Origin: Streptomyces sp. NBC_01485
GTDB lineage: Bacteria; Actinomycetota; Actinomycetes; Streptomycetales; Streptomycetaceae
DNA: 64,000 nucleotides
Reading direction: 5' to 3'
Assembly: GCF_036227125.1 (NCBI RefSeq)
Contig: NZ_CP109435.1
Location: 6,758,001 to 6,822,000 of the forward strand
The stretch's first letter is position 1; every line of letters begins with the position of its first letter. Under the pieces are notes generated by a model. It did no database searches. It worked only from the letters and a program-made list of their open reading frames with translations, and was not told where the DNA came from. Both the position numbers and the translations under genes were made by a program. Shown here piece by piece: positions 23,169-32,369 of this stretch.

Positions 23169-26100
23169 GTGCACCTCAAGGCCCTGACCCTCCGGGGGTT
23201 CAAGTCGTTCGCTTCCGCGACCACGCTCCGGTTCGAACCGGGGATCACGTGCGTCGTCGGACCGAACGGCTCGGGCAAGTCCAACGTCGTCGACGCGCTC
23301 AGCTGGGTCATGGGCGAGCAGGGCGCCAAGTCGCTGCGCGGCGGCAAGATGGAGGACGTCATCTTCGCCGGCACCACCGGGCGCCCCCCGCTGGGCCGCG
23401 CCGAGGTGTCCCTGACCATCGACAACTCCGACGGGGCGCTGCCCATCGAGTACGCCGAGGTCACCATCACGCGGATCATGTTCCGCAACGGCGGCAGCGA
23501 GTACCAGATCAACGGCGACACCTGTCGCCTCCTCGACATCCAGGACCTGCTGTCCGACTCCGGCATCGGCCGCGAGATGCACGTCATCGTCGGCCAGGGC
23601 CAGCTCGACTCCGTCCTGCACGCCGACCCCATGGGCCGCCGCGCCTTCATCGAGGAGGCCGCGGGCGTCCTCAAGCATCGCAAACGCAAGGAGAAGGCGC
23701 TCCGCAAGCTGGACGCGATGCAGGCCAACCTCGCACGCGTGCAGGACCTGACGGACGAACTCCGGCGCCAGCTCAAGCCCCTGGGCCGCCAGGCCGCCGT
23801 CGCCCGCCGGGCCGCCGTCATCCAGGCGGACCTGAGGGACGCCCGGCTCCGAATGCTGGCCGACGATCTCGTACGGCTGCGGGAGGCGCTCCAGACCGAG
23901 GTGGCCGACGAGGCCGCCCTCAAGGGGCGCAAGGAAGCCGCCGAGCAGGAGCTGAGGAAGGCCCTCCAGCGCGAAGCGCTTCTGGAGGACGAGGTCCGGC
24001 AGCTCACGCCACGCCTCCAGCAGGCCCAGCAGACCTGGTACGAGCTGTCCCAGCTCGCCGAACGCGTCCGGGGCACGATCTCGCTCGCCGACGCGCGCGT
24101 GAAGAGCGCCACCTCCACGCCCCCGGAGGAGCGGCGCGGCCGTGACCCCGAGGACATGGAGCGGGAGGCCGCCCGGGTCCGCGAGCAGGAGGCCGAGTTG
24201 GAGGCCGCTCTCGAAGCGGCCCAGCACGCCCTGGACGACACCGTCGCCCACCGCGCCGACCTGGAGCGGGAACTCGCCGTCGAGGAACGACGACTGAAGG
24301 ACGTCGCCCGGGCCATCGCCGACCGCCGCGAGGGCCTGGCCCGGCTGAACGGCCAGGTCAACGCGGCCCGTTCGCGCGCTGCCTCCGCCCAGGCCGAGAT
24401 CGACCGCCTGGCCGCCGCCCGCGACGAGGCCCAGGAACGGGCCGGCACCGCGCAGGAGGAGTACGAGGCCCTGAAGGCGGAGGTCGACGGCCTCGACGCC
24501 GGTGACCAGGAGCTGGGCGAACAGCACGAGACGGCCAAGCGGCGGCTCACCGAGGCGGAGGCCGCCCTCACCGCCGCCCGGGAGGCGGCCACGGCGGCCG
24601 AACGCAGCCGCGCCGCGACCCAGGCCCGCCACGAGACCCTGGCGCTGGGCCTGCGCCGCAAGGACGGCACGGGCGCGCTGCTCGGCGCCCGCGATCGCCT
24701 GAACGGCCTGCTGGGCCCGGCCGCCGAACTGCTGACGGTGACCCCGGGATACGAGCTCCCGCTCGCGGCGGCCTTCGGAGCCGCGGCCGACGCGATCGCG
24801 GTGACGACACCCGCGTCAGCGGCCGAAGCCATCCGCCTGCTCCGCAAACAGGACGCGGGCCGAGCCGCACTGCTGCTGGCGGGAGCTCCGGAGGACCGGG
24901 ACCCCGGTTCCACCATGCTCACGCCCACGTCACCCGGTGCCGACGGGACTCGCTTCGCCGCCGCCGATCTCGTTCGAGGCCCCGCTGAGCTGATGCCCGC
25001 CGTGCGGCGGCTGTTGCGGGGGATCGTCGTCGTCGGGACGCTGGAGGACGCCGAGGAACTGGTGTACGCCCGACCGGAGTTGACCGCCGTCACCGCCGAA
25101 GGCGACCTGCTCGGGGCGCACTTCGCGCACGGCGGGTCGGCCGGGGCGCCCAGTCTCCTTGAGGTGCAGGCGTCCGTCGACGAGGCCGCCGTCGCACTCG
25201 AGGAACTGGCCGTGCGGTGCGAGGAGTTGACTCGGGCGCAGCAGGTGGCGGGGGAGCGGCGCAAGGAAAGTGCCGCGCTCGTCGAGGAGTTGGGGGAGCG
25301 GCGGCGGGCCGCCGACCGGGAGAAGTCGGCCGTGGCCCAGCAGCTCGGGCGGCTCGCGGGACAGGCGAGGGGCGCGGCCGGCGAGGCCGAGCGGTCCACA
25401 GCGGCGGCGGTGCGGGCGCAGGAAGCGCTCGATGGAGCCGTGGAAGAGGCGGAGGAGCTGGCTGAGCGGCTGGCCGTCGCCGAGGAGTTGCCGGTCGAGG
25501 AGGAGCCCGACACCTCCGTGCGGGACCGGCTCGCCGCCGACGGGGCCAACGCGCGGCAGACCGAGATGGAGGCGCGGCTCCAGGCCCGTACGCACGAGGA
25601 GCGGGTCAGGGGGCTGGCCGGACGGGCCGACTCGCTGGACCGGGCCGCGCGGGCGGAACGCGAGGCACGCGCGCGTGCCGAGCAGCGGCGGGCGCGGCTG
25701 CGGCACGAGGCGGCCGTCGCGGAGGCCGTGGGCTCCGGCGCACGGCAGTTGCTCGCGCACGTCGAGGTGTCCCTCGGGCGGGCCGAGGGGGAGCGGGTCG
25801 CCGCCGACGCCGCCAAGGCGCGGCGCGAACGGGAACTGGCCGCCGCCCGCACCGGCGGACGCGAACTCAAGGCCGAGCTCGACAAGTTGACCGACTCGGT
25901 GCACCGGGGCGAGGTGCTCGGCGCCGAGAAGCGGATGCGGATCGAGCAGTTGGAGACCAAGGCGCTGGAGGAGCTGGGCGTGGAGCCCGCGGGGCTGGTC
26001 TCCGAGTACGGGCCGCATCAGCTCGTGCCGCCCTCCCCGCCCGCCGAGGGCGAGGTGCTGCCGGAGGACCCCGAGGATCCGCGCAACCAGCCGAGGCCGT

Positions 26101-26750
26101 TCGTGCGGGCCGAGCAGGAGAAGCGGCTGAAGACGGCCGAGCGGGCGTATCAGCAGCTCGGCAAGGTGAACCCGCTCGCCCTGGAGGAGTTCTCCGCGCT
26201 GGAGGAACGTCACAAGTTCCTCAGTGAGCAGTTGGAGGACCTCAAGAAGACCCGAACCGACCTGCTTCAGGTGGTGAAGGAGGTCGACGAGCGCGTCGAG
26301 CAGGTCTTCACCGAGGCGTTCCGGGACACGGCGAGGCAGTTCGAGGGGGTCTTCAGCCGGCTCTTCCCGGGTGGGGAGGGGCGGCTCGTCCTGACCGATC
26401 CCGACAACATGCTCACCACGGGCGTGGACGTGGAGGCCCGGCCCCCGGGCAAGAAGGTCAAGCGGCTCAGCCTGCTCTCCGGCGGCGAGCGGTCGCTGAC
26501 CGCCGTCGCGATGCTGGTGGCGATCTTCAAGGCCCGGCCCAGCCCGTTCTACGTCATGGACGAGGTCGAGGCCGCCCTCGACGACGCCAACCTCCAGCGG
26601 CTCATCCGGATCATGGAGGAGCTCCAGGAGTCCTCGCAGCTCATCGTGATCACGCACCAGAAGCGCACGATGGAGGTCGCCGACGCGCTGTACGGCGTGT
26701 CCATGCAGGGCGACGGTGTCTCGAAGGTGATCAGCCAGCGACTGCGCTGA
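23169..26750 (+). CDS. smc: chromosome segregation ATPase Smc
   Basis: Core of the condensin-like Smc-ScpAB complex that compacts and segregates chromosomes, in Streptomyces needed for normal spore nucleoids. The 1193-residue protein has the N-terminal Walker A GPNGSGKSN (residues 31-39), two long coiled-coil arms rich in Ala/Glu/Arg, a hinge near residues 500-650 (LNGLLGPAAELLTVTPGYE, AAFGAAADAIAV), and the C-terminal head with LLSGGERSLTA and Walker B FYVMDEVEAALDDANL. GTG 23169 is the start: HLKALTLRGFKSFA follows at once. Codon use is typical of neighbours. It is transcribed alone or with genes upstream; a terminator separates it from the small coiled-coil gene. Confidence 0.96.
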   Translation: MHLKALTLRGFKSFASATTLRFEPGITCVVGPNGSGKSNVVDALSWVMGEQGAKSLRGGKMEDVIFAGTTGRPPLGRAEVSLTIDNSDGALPIEYAEVTITRIMFRNGGSEYQINGDTCRLLDIQDLLSDSGIGREMHVIVGQGQLDSVLHADPMGRRAFIEEAAGVLKHRKRKEKALRKLDAMQANLARVQDLTDELRRQLKPLGRQAAVARRAAVIQADLRDARLRMLADDLVRLREALQTEVADEAALKGRKEAAEQELRKALQREALLEDEVRQLTPRLQQAQQTWYELSQLAERVRGTISLADARVKSATSTPPEERRGRDPEDMEREAARVREQEAELEAALEAAQHALDDTVAHRADLERELAVEERRLKDVARAIADRREGLARLNGQVNAARSRAASAQAEIDRLAAARDEAQERAGTAQEEYEALKAEVDGLDAGDQELGEQHETAKRRLTEAEAALTAAREAATAAERSRAATQARHETLALGLRRKDGTGALLGARDRLNGLLGPAAELLTVTPGYELPLAAAFGAAADAIAVTTPASAAEAIRLLRKQDAGRAALLLAGAPEDRDPGSTMLTPTSPGADGTRFAAADLVRGPAELMPAVRRLLRGIVVVGTLEDAEELVYARPELTAVTAEGDLLGAHFAHGGSAGAPSLLEVQASVDEAAVALEELAVRCEELTRAQQVAGERRKESAALVEELGERRRAADREKSAVAQQLGRLAGQARGAAGEAERSTAAAVRAQEALDGAVEEAEELAERLAVAEELPVEEEPDTSVRDRLAADGANARQTEMEARLQARTHEERVRGLAGRADSLDRAARAEREARARAEQRRARLRHEAAVAEAVGSGARQLLAHVEVSLGRAEGERVAADAAKARRERELAAARTGGRELKAELDKLTDSVHRGEVLGAEKRMRIEQLETKALEELGVEPAGLVSEYGPHQLVPPSPPAEGEVLPEDPEDPRNQPRPFVRAEQEKRLKTAERAYQQLGKVNPLALEEFSALEERHKFLSEQLEDLKKTRTDLLQVVKEVDERVEQVFTEAFRDTARQFEGVFSRLFPGGEGRLVLTDPDNMLTTGVDVEARPPGKKVKRLSLLSGGERSLTAVAMLVAIFKARPSPFYVMDEVEAALDDANLQRLIRIMEELQESSQLIVITHQKRTMEVADALYGVSMQGDGVSKVISQRLR

Positions 26751-26976
26751 GGCATATCACTTCAAGAAGTGAACGAATGTGGCACTTCTGTGTCTGAGAT
26801 CTCACTTTTCCTCACGTTTGACTTTGAGACTTGAAGGCATAGTCTCGGCAACGTTGTTTTTACCTTCAGGTACCACGTATCTGGCAGGTCGACCCCCGTC
26901 GGCAGCGTTGCCGGCGGCCCGAGGAGTTGAACGTGACCAGCGCGGAGCAGGCACAAACGTCAGGAGCCGGGACGGC

Positions 26977-27948
26977 TCACCCCCCGAGCCGGGGCAGCAC
27001 GTCGTCGCAGAACAGCCGCAGACTCCGCCACCCCTCATCCACCGGCATCCCGCCCGCGAGCGGATGCAGTACGAGGTTGTCGAGCTCCTGCGCCACACAC
27101 TCGTCCGGCGTGAGAATCCGGTACACGCCCTCCTCCCGGAGTTCCCCGACCGTCGTCGCCCCCGACTTCACCGCCGAGCGGATGTCGCCGGACTGCCAGG
27201 AGGCGTACGTCCGTGCCTCGTGCAGGAAGTGGCCGCCGTACTCGGCCCACGCCCGGTCCGGATCCTCGGCGAGGTGCAGCAGCGGCGTCTCGGCGCCCGG
27301 CATCATCGTCCAGCCGTCCGTCCCGTACTCCACCAGCCGCTCCTTGTAGTACGCCTCCAGCTCCGGAAGGTGCGCGCTCGGGAAGAACGGCAGGCCGAAC
27401 CGGGCGGCCCGACGGGCGGCGGCCCTGGAGGAACCGCCGACCAGGAGCAGGGGGTGCGGATCGGACCCGGGGCGCGGGGTGACCCGTACCGTACGGCCCC
27501 GGTACTCGAACTCCTCGCCGGTCCAGGCCTTGAGCAGGGTGTCCAGGAGCTCGTCCTGAAGGCGCCCGCGGCGCTTCCAGTCCACCCCGGCCCACGCGTA
27601 CTCCTCGGGCCGGTACCCGATCCCGGCGACCGTGACCAGCCGCCCGCCGCTGAGCAGATCGAGCACGGCGATGTCCTCGGCGAGCCGCAGCGGGTCGTGC
27701 AACGGGCCGATCGCCGCCGAGACGGTCACCGCCAGCCGGCGGGTCGCCCCGAGCACCGCGCCCGCGAAGGCGAACGGCGACGGCAGCCAGTTGTTCTCGA
27801 CGCCGTGATGCTCCTCGGTCTGCGCGACGGCGACCCCGCGCTCGTCGGCGTACCGGGCCATCTCCAGCGCGGCCCGGTACCGGACGCCGAGCTCGGCGGG
27901 GCTCGCGCCGGGGGCGACGAGGTTGAAACGGACGACGCTGACGGGCAT
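26977..27948 (-). CDS. LLM-class (F420-dependent luciferase-like) oxidoreductase
   Basis: A 323-residue TIM-barrel flavin/F420 oxidoreductase. It begins PVSVVRFNLVAPGASPAELG, shows YADERGVAVAQTEEHHG (the bacterial-luciferase EHH motif), PLRLAEDIAVLDLLSGGRLV, and GIGYRPEEYAWAGVDWKRR. The ATG at 27948 has GAAGGGGG upstream. In actinobacteria such enzymes commonly use F420; the substrate cannot be read from sequence. It is divergent from ftsY (172-bp gap) and points at the end of smc. Confidence 0.88.
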   Translation of the reverse strand: MPVSVVRFNLVAPGASPAELGVRYRAALEMARYADERGVAVAQTEEHHGVENNWLPSPFAFAGAVLGATRRLAVTVSAAIGPLHDPLRLAEDIAVLDLLSGGRLVTVAGIGYRPEEYAWAGVDWKRRGRLQDELLDTLLKAWTGEEFEYRGRTVRVTPRPGSDPHPLLLVGGSSRAAARRAARFGLPFFPSAHLPELEAYYKERLVEYGTDGWTMMPGAETPLLHLAEDPDRAWAEYGGHFLHEARTYASWQSGDIRSAVKSGATTVGELREEGVYRILTPDECVAQELDNLVLHPLAGGMPVDEGWRSLRLFCDDVLPRLGG

Positions 27949-28120
27949 GGGAGGCCCCCTTCGCCGGGCGGGTCGGGTGCTGACGCAGGGGGACGTTAGC
28001 TGACGAGGCGTCAGGTCACCAGAGGCGGGGAACGCCCGCACGAGGGGGAGCGGCATGCCGCCGTTCGGACGTGTGGCCACCCGCCCCGCCGGAGAGGGGT
28101 CACGCATACTGGGACGCGTT

Positions 28121-29326
28121 ATGGAAATCGTCATCCTTGCTGTAGTCATCGCCGTGGTCGTGCTCGGTGTGCTGGGCGGGCTCGTCGTCGGCAGCCGACG
28201 GAAGAAGTCGCTGCCCCCGCCGCCCCCCACCGCGCCCGACATCACCGCCCCGCCGGCCGAGCCGCACGTCGGCGACGAGGCCGAGACGCCGCGCGACGAA
28301 CCGCGCCGCACGATCGAGGAGGTGGATCTCCCCGACGGCGGCCCGACCGGCGTCGCCGTCGAGGAACCGCCCACCGCCGAGGCCCCCGGGATCGAGATCC
28401 CGGAGCCCACCGAGGGGCGGCTGATCCGCCTCCGCGCCCGTCTCTCCCGCTCGCAGAACGCCCTCGGCAAGGGCCTGCTCACGCTGCTCTCGCGCGAGCA
28501 CCTCGACGAGGACACCTGGGAGGAGATCGAGGACACGCTGCTCACCGCCGACGTCGGCGTGACCCCCACCCAGGAACTGGTCGAGCGGCTGCGCGCGCGC
28601 GTCAAGGTGCTCGGCACCCGCACCCCCGACGAACTGCGCGCACTGCTGCGCGAGGAGCTGCTCAAGCTCGTCGGCACCGACGTCGACCGCACGGTGAAGA
28701 CCGAGCCCGAGGAGCGCAAGCCGGGCATCGTGATGGTCGTCGGGGTCAACGGCACCGGCAAGACCACCACCACCGGCAAGCTCGCGCGCGTGCTCGTCGC
28801 CGACGGCCGGACCGTCGTCCTGGGCGCCGCCGACACCTTCCGCGCCGCCGCCGCCGACCAGCTCCAGACCTGGGGCGACCGGGTCGGCGCCCACACCGTG
28901 CGCGGCCCCGAGGCCGGCGACCCCGCCTCCGTCGCGTTCGACGCGGTGAAGGAGGGCAAGGCGATGGGCGTCGACGTCGTCCTCATCGACACCGCCGGCC
29001 GCCTGCACACCAAGACCGGGCTCATGGACGAGCTCGGCAAGGTCAAGCGCGTCGTCGAGAAGCACGCCCCGCTCGACGAGATCCTGCTCGTCCTCGACGC
29101 CACCACCGGGCAGAACGGCCTCGTCCAGGCCCGGGTGTTCGCCGAGGTCGTCGACATCACCGGCATCGTCCTGACCAAGCTGGACGGTACGGCGAAGGGC
29201 GGCATCGTGGTCGCGGTCCAGCGCGAGCTGGGCGTACCGGTCAAGCTCATCGGACTCGGCGAGGGCGCGGACGACCTGGCGCCGTTCGACCCGGAGGCGT
29301 TCGTCGACGCCCTGATCGGCGACTGA
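28121..29326 (+). CDS. ftsY: signal recognition particle receptor FtsY
   Basis: SRP receptor GTPase that hands ribosome-nascent chains to the translocon. 401 residues: an N-terminal membrane helix (EIVILAVVIAVVVLGVLGGLVV, within residues 2-23) replaces the acidic A domain of E. coli, then a Pro/Glu-rich linker, then the NG domain with GVNGTGKTTTTGKLA, AADTFRAAAADQL, DTAGRLHTK and TKLDGTAKGG. ATG 28121 starts directly at the membrane helix; open frame upstream is not conserved. Its partner ffh is 7.4 kb downstream. A terminator follows. Confidence 0.95.
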   Translation: MEIVILAVVIAVVVLGVLGGLVVGSRRKKSLPPPPPTAPDITAPPAEPHVGDEAETPRDEPRRTIEEVDLPDGGPTGVAVEEPPTAEAPGIEIPEPTEGRLIRLRARLSRSQNALGKGLLTLLSREHLDEDTWEEIEDTLLTADVGVTPTQELVERLRARVKVLGTRTPDELRALLREELLKLVGTDVDRTVKTEPEERKPGIVMVVGVNGTGKTTTTGKLARVLVADGRTVVLGAADTFRAAAADQLQTWGDRVGAHTVRGPEAGDPASVAFDAVKEGKAMGVDVVLIDTAGRLHTKTGLMDELGKVKRVVEKHAPLDEILLVLDATTGQNGLVQARVFAEVVDITGIVLTKLDGTAKGGIVVAVQRELGVPVKLIGLGEGADDLAPFDPEAFVDALIGD

Positions 29327-29374
29327 CACAGGTACTGGTTCCGGCATCCGCCCGAATCCGGTGTCTGCCGCGAG

Positions 29375-29414
29375 GAAGCGCCCGCCCCCAGGTGCAGTGG
29401 GGAGCGGGCGCTTC
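29375..29414. terminator. bidirectional terminator between ftsY and the prim-pol gene
   Basis: GAAGCGCCCGC plus CCCCA (29375-29390) pairs with TGGGGAGCGGGCGCTTC (29398-29414), a 16-bp stem with one bulged base and a seven-base loop, between convergent genes. Confidence 0.85.
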
Positions 29415-29443
29415 GCCGTGTACGACCCCGAGGCCGGCGCGAC

Positions 29444-30100
29444 CTACGCGCGTGAGCGGTGCGCCAGATACGCCAGCGTGCCCAGCAGCAGCCGGGCCTC
29501 CGGCGGGCGGGTCGCCGAGTCCAGGGCCGGTGGGCGCAGCCAGCGGGCCGGGCCGAGGCCGCCGCGGTCGGAGGGCGGGGCCGTGAGGTACGTACCGGGG
29601 CCGAGGCCGCGCAGATCGAGGGCGGCCGGGTCGTCCCAGCCCATGCGGTAGAGGAGGCCGGTGAGCCCGGCGGCGGCGCCGGGGGCGACGAAGAACTGGG
29701 TGCGGCCCTCGGGGGTGGCGGTGACCGGGCCGAGGGGCAGGCCCATGCGCTCCAGGCGGACCAGGGCGCGACGGCCGGCGGGCTCGGCGACCTCGATCAC
29801 GTCGAACGCGCGCCCCACGGGCAGCATGATCGCGGCGCCCGGGAACTCCGACCAGGTCCTCGTCACGTCGTCGAGGGTGGCGCCGGCGGGGACCCGCGGG
29901 GCGAACTCCAGGGGGTGCGCGCCGGGTTCGCGGCAGGTGGGGCGTCCGCACGAGCAGACGCCCGCCGCGGCCCGTGCGCCCGGCACCGCGTCCCAGCCCC
30001 ACAGCCCCGTGAACTCGGCGACGGCGGTGCACTCGGACGAGCGACCGCGCCTGCGCGCGCCGGAGCGGATCTCGCGAATGCCGCCGATCGTGAAGCCCAT
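29444..30100 (-). CDS. stand-alone bifunctional DNA primase/polymerase (prim-pol) N-terminal domain protein
   Basis: A 218-residue protein equal to the prim-pol N-terminal domain alone. WGWDAVPGARA, the Cys cluster CSCGRPTCREPGAHPLEF, and WSEFPGAAIMLPVGRAFDVIEV are typical of this family, which is usually fused to a helicase in plasmids and phages. The helicase part is absent. GGAGGGGG precedes ATG 30100. The gene converges with ftsY and is divergent from nsdA. A helper role in replication or repair is possible, but streptomycete chromosomal copies are uncharacterised to my knowledge. Confidence 0.8.
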   Translation of the reverse strand: MGFTIGGIREIRSGARRRGRSSECTAVAEFTGLWGWDAVPGARAAAGVCSCGRPTCREPGAHPLEFAPRVPAGATLDDVTRTWSEFPGAAIMLPVGRAFDVIEVAEPAGRRALVRLERMGLPLGPVTATPEGRTQFFVAPGAAAGLTGLLYRMGWDDPAALDLRGLGPGTYLTAPPSDRGGLGPARWLRPPALDSATRPPEARLLLGTLAYLAHRSRA

Positions 30101-30546
30101 GCCCCCTCCAACGGGTCCGGCGCGCCGATGGTTACGCAGCGGTGACAATCATGACTCTCCGTACTTCCGCTGCCCGGTGGGCGCCCGATCCAGGCAGCGC
30201 CCTGAAGTGCTCCGGGTGGTGTGTCCGGCTGCGCGCGCCCCCGAGTGCTTCGCTCCGCTCACTCGCGGCCATCTCCTGTCAAGTGAATCGCGTGCAGGTC
30301 ATCGGGAGTTCATTCGAAGGGGTGGCGAATGGTGGCGTTTCAGGGATCGCCGTGGCTGGAGCCGTGATCGTAGGATTACTTTGAGTGTGCGGGTCCTGGA
30401 GGCACATGCGCTTGCGGGTATGCCGGAGGCAAGTCGGCTTTCCGTTCGAAGGGTGACAAGTCCCGGACGGCGGGCTCTATTTACCGGCATTCTGATAGGG
30501 CTTGGCGCACTCAGTGACAAGTGGTCTCAGGGATGGGGGCGTTCCA
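30101..30546. other. 446-bp gap carrying the nsdA and prim-pol promoters
   Basis: No gene recognised. A CGAGTG/CACTCG inverted repeat lies at 30242-30265. The stretch 30290-30500 is A/T-richer than average (for example TAGGATTACTTT near 30371), suggesting the nsdA promoter region. GGGGGC just before GTG 30547 serves as ribosome binding site. Confidence 0.5.
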
Positions 30547-32031
30547 GTGAGCGGCAACGACGGAAGCGGAAACAACGCTACGGGCGCGGACAAGCGTCCG
30601 AACGAGCTGCTCACGTCGTGGTTCGTGCGCAGCGGCTGGTCGAAGGGCGAACTGGCCCGTCAAGTCAACCGCCGGGCCCGTCAGTTGGGCGCCAACCACA
30701 TCTCCACCGACACCTCACGCGTGCGCCGCTGGCTGGACGGCGAGAACCCCCGCGAGCCCATCCCCAGGATCCTGTCCGAGCTGTTCTCCGAGCGGTTCGG
30801 CTGCGTCGTCTCCGTCGAGGACCTCGGGCTGCGCGCGGCGCGCCAGGCACCCTCCGTGACCGGCGTCGACCTGCCGTGGACCGCCCCGCAGACGGTGGCC
30901 CAGCTCAGCGAGTTCTCGCGCAGCGACCTCATGCTGGCGCGGCGCGGCTTCCTCGGGACCTCGCTCGCCCTGTGCGCGGGGCCGACCCTCATCGAGCCCA
31001 TGCAGCGCTGGCTCGTCCCCTCCCCGCCCGCCCCGCGCGAGGACCCGGACTCGGTGCCCACCAGCCGGGCGCGCGGCCGGCTCTCCGGGCCCGAGCTGGA
31101 CCTGCTGGAGTCCACCACCACGATGTTCCGGCAGTGGGACGCGCAGTGCGGCGGCGGACTGCGCCGCAAGGCGGTCGTCGGACAACTGCACGAGGTGACC
31201 GACCTCCTCCAGGAGCCCCACCCCGAGTCCACCGCGAGGAGGCTCTTCAAGGTCGCCGCAGAGCTGGCGGAGCTCGCCGGCTGGATGAGTTACGACGTCG
31301 GGCTCCAGCCGACCGCGCAGAAGTACTTCGTCCTCGCCCTGCACGCCGCCAAGGAGGCCGGCGACCGGCCGCTCGGCTCGTACGTGCTGTCCAACATGAG
31401 CCGCCAGATGATCCACCTCGGCCGGCCCGAGGACGCGCTGGAGCTGATCCACCTCGCGCAGTACGGCAGCCGCGACTGCGCCAGCCCGCGCACCCAGTCC
31501 ATGCTGTATGCGATGGAGGCCCGCGCCTTCGCCAACATGGGGCAGCCCGGGCGGTGCAAGCGGGCTGTGCGGATGGCCGAGGACACCTTCGCCGAGGCGG
31601 ACGAGTGGGACGAGCCGGACCCCGACTGGATCCGCTTCTTCTCCGAGGCCGAGCTGTACGGCGAGAACAGCCACTCCTTCCGCGACCTCGCCTACGTCGC
31701 CGGCCGCAGCCCCACGTACGCCTCGCTGGCCGAGCCCCTGATGCGCAAGGCCGTGCGGTTGTTCACCGACGACGCCGACCACCAGCGGTCGTACGTGCTG
31801 AACCTGATCGGCATGGCCACCGTCCATCTGCTCCAGCGCGAGCCCGAGCAGAGCGCCGCCCTCGCCACCAAGGCCATGCAGGAGGCCAAGAAGGTGCGCT
31901 CCGAGCGCGTCAACACTCGTATTCGAAAGACCGTGGACAGCGCCGTCCGCGAGTTCGGGGATCTCTCCGAGGTCATCGACCTCACCGAGCGGCTCACCAT
32001 CGAGCTGCCGGAGACGGCCGAAGCGGTCTGA
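30547..32031 (+). CDS. nsdA: NsdA, negative regulator of differentiation and antibiotic production
   Basis: A 494-residue Streptomyces-specific regulator; disruption in S. coelicolor causes antibiotic overproduction and altered sporulation. The N-terminus (SWFVRSGWSKGELARQVNRR, DTSRVRRWLDGENPREP) is an XRE-like helix-turn-helix at about residues 22-75; the rest carries TPR-like repeats (RRLFKVAAELAELAGWMSYD, ALELIHLAQYGSRDCASPRT). GTG 30547 fits the known SGNDGSG-type start and has GGGGGC six bases upstream. No membrane segment. Sits between the prim-pol gene and amtB, as in S. coelicolor. Confidence 0.92.
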   Translation: MSGNDGSGNNATGADKRPNELLTSWFVRSGWSKGELARQVNRRARQLGANHISTDTSRVRRWLDGENPREPIPRILSELFSERFGCVVSVEDLGLRAARQAPSVTGVDLPWTAPQTVAQLSEFSRSDLMLARRGFLGTSLALCAGPTLIEPMQRWLVPSPPAPREDPDSVPTSRARGRLSGPELDLLESTTTMFRQWDAQCGGGLRRKAVVGQLHEVTDLLQEPHPESTARRLFKVAAELAELAGWMSYDVGLQPTAQKYFVLALHAAKEAGDRPLGSYVLSNMSRQMIHLGRPEDALELIHLAQYGSRDCASPRTQSMLYAMEARAFANMGQPGRCKRAVRMAEDTFAEADEWDEPDPDWIRFFSEAELYGENSHSFRDLAYVAGRSPTYASLAEPLMRKAVRLFTDDADHQRSYVLNLIGMATVHLLQREPEQSAALATKAMQEAKKVRSERVNTRIRKTVDSAVREFGDLSEVIDLTERLTIELPETAEAV

Positions 32032-32064
32032 GCCGGCCGATCCACCGAGCGAAACCCCAGAACC

Positions 32065-32141
32065 CCGGCCGCGGCCGGCCCTCCCGAACTGCCCGACTCG
32101 GCTCCCCCATGCCAGGTCATCGGAAGGCCGGCCGCGGCCGG
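32065..32141. repeat. pair of identical 14-bp palindromes after nsdA
   Basis: The self-complementary sequence CCGGCCGCGGCCGG occurs at 32065-32078 and again at 32128-32141. Either copy can fold on itself and the two can pair with each other around a 49-base loop. Position just after nsdA suggests termination, but the exact duplication is unusual. Confidence 0.55.
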
Positions 32142-32235
32142 TCCGCGTGGCGCCCACCCGAAGGTTGCGCCACGATAACGATCGATTCCGCCGGTATCCG
32201 GCAGTTCATCGACGCGTAACACACGAGGCGCCTTC

Positions 32236-32273
32236 GTCACGGCGGCGAAACAATGAGGGGCCTCCACCGAAAC
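32236..32273 (+). promoter_or_regulatory. GlnR box of the amtB-glnK-glnD operon
   Basis: GTCAC (32236-32240), six bases, GAAAC (32247-32251), six bases, GGGCC (32258-32262), six bases, GAAAC (32269-32273). Three of the four half-sites match the Streptomyces GlnR pattern gTnAC-n6-GaAAc repeated, with exact spacing; the third is degenerate. It lies 97 bases before the amtB start, where S. coelicolor GlnR activates amtB. Confidence 0.82.
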
Positions 32274-32369
32274 CGCGCTGCGCCAATCTCAGGGCGCATA
32301 ACCGGCCCACCCCTCACAACCCGCTCTGGCTTCGCCCGCACGGGGCCGTACTACGACGAGGAGACGCCG

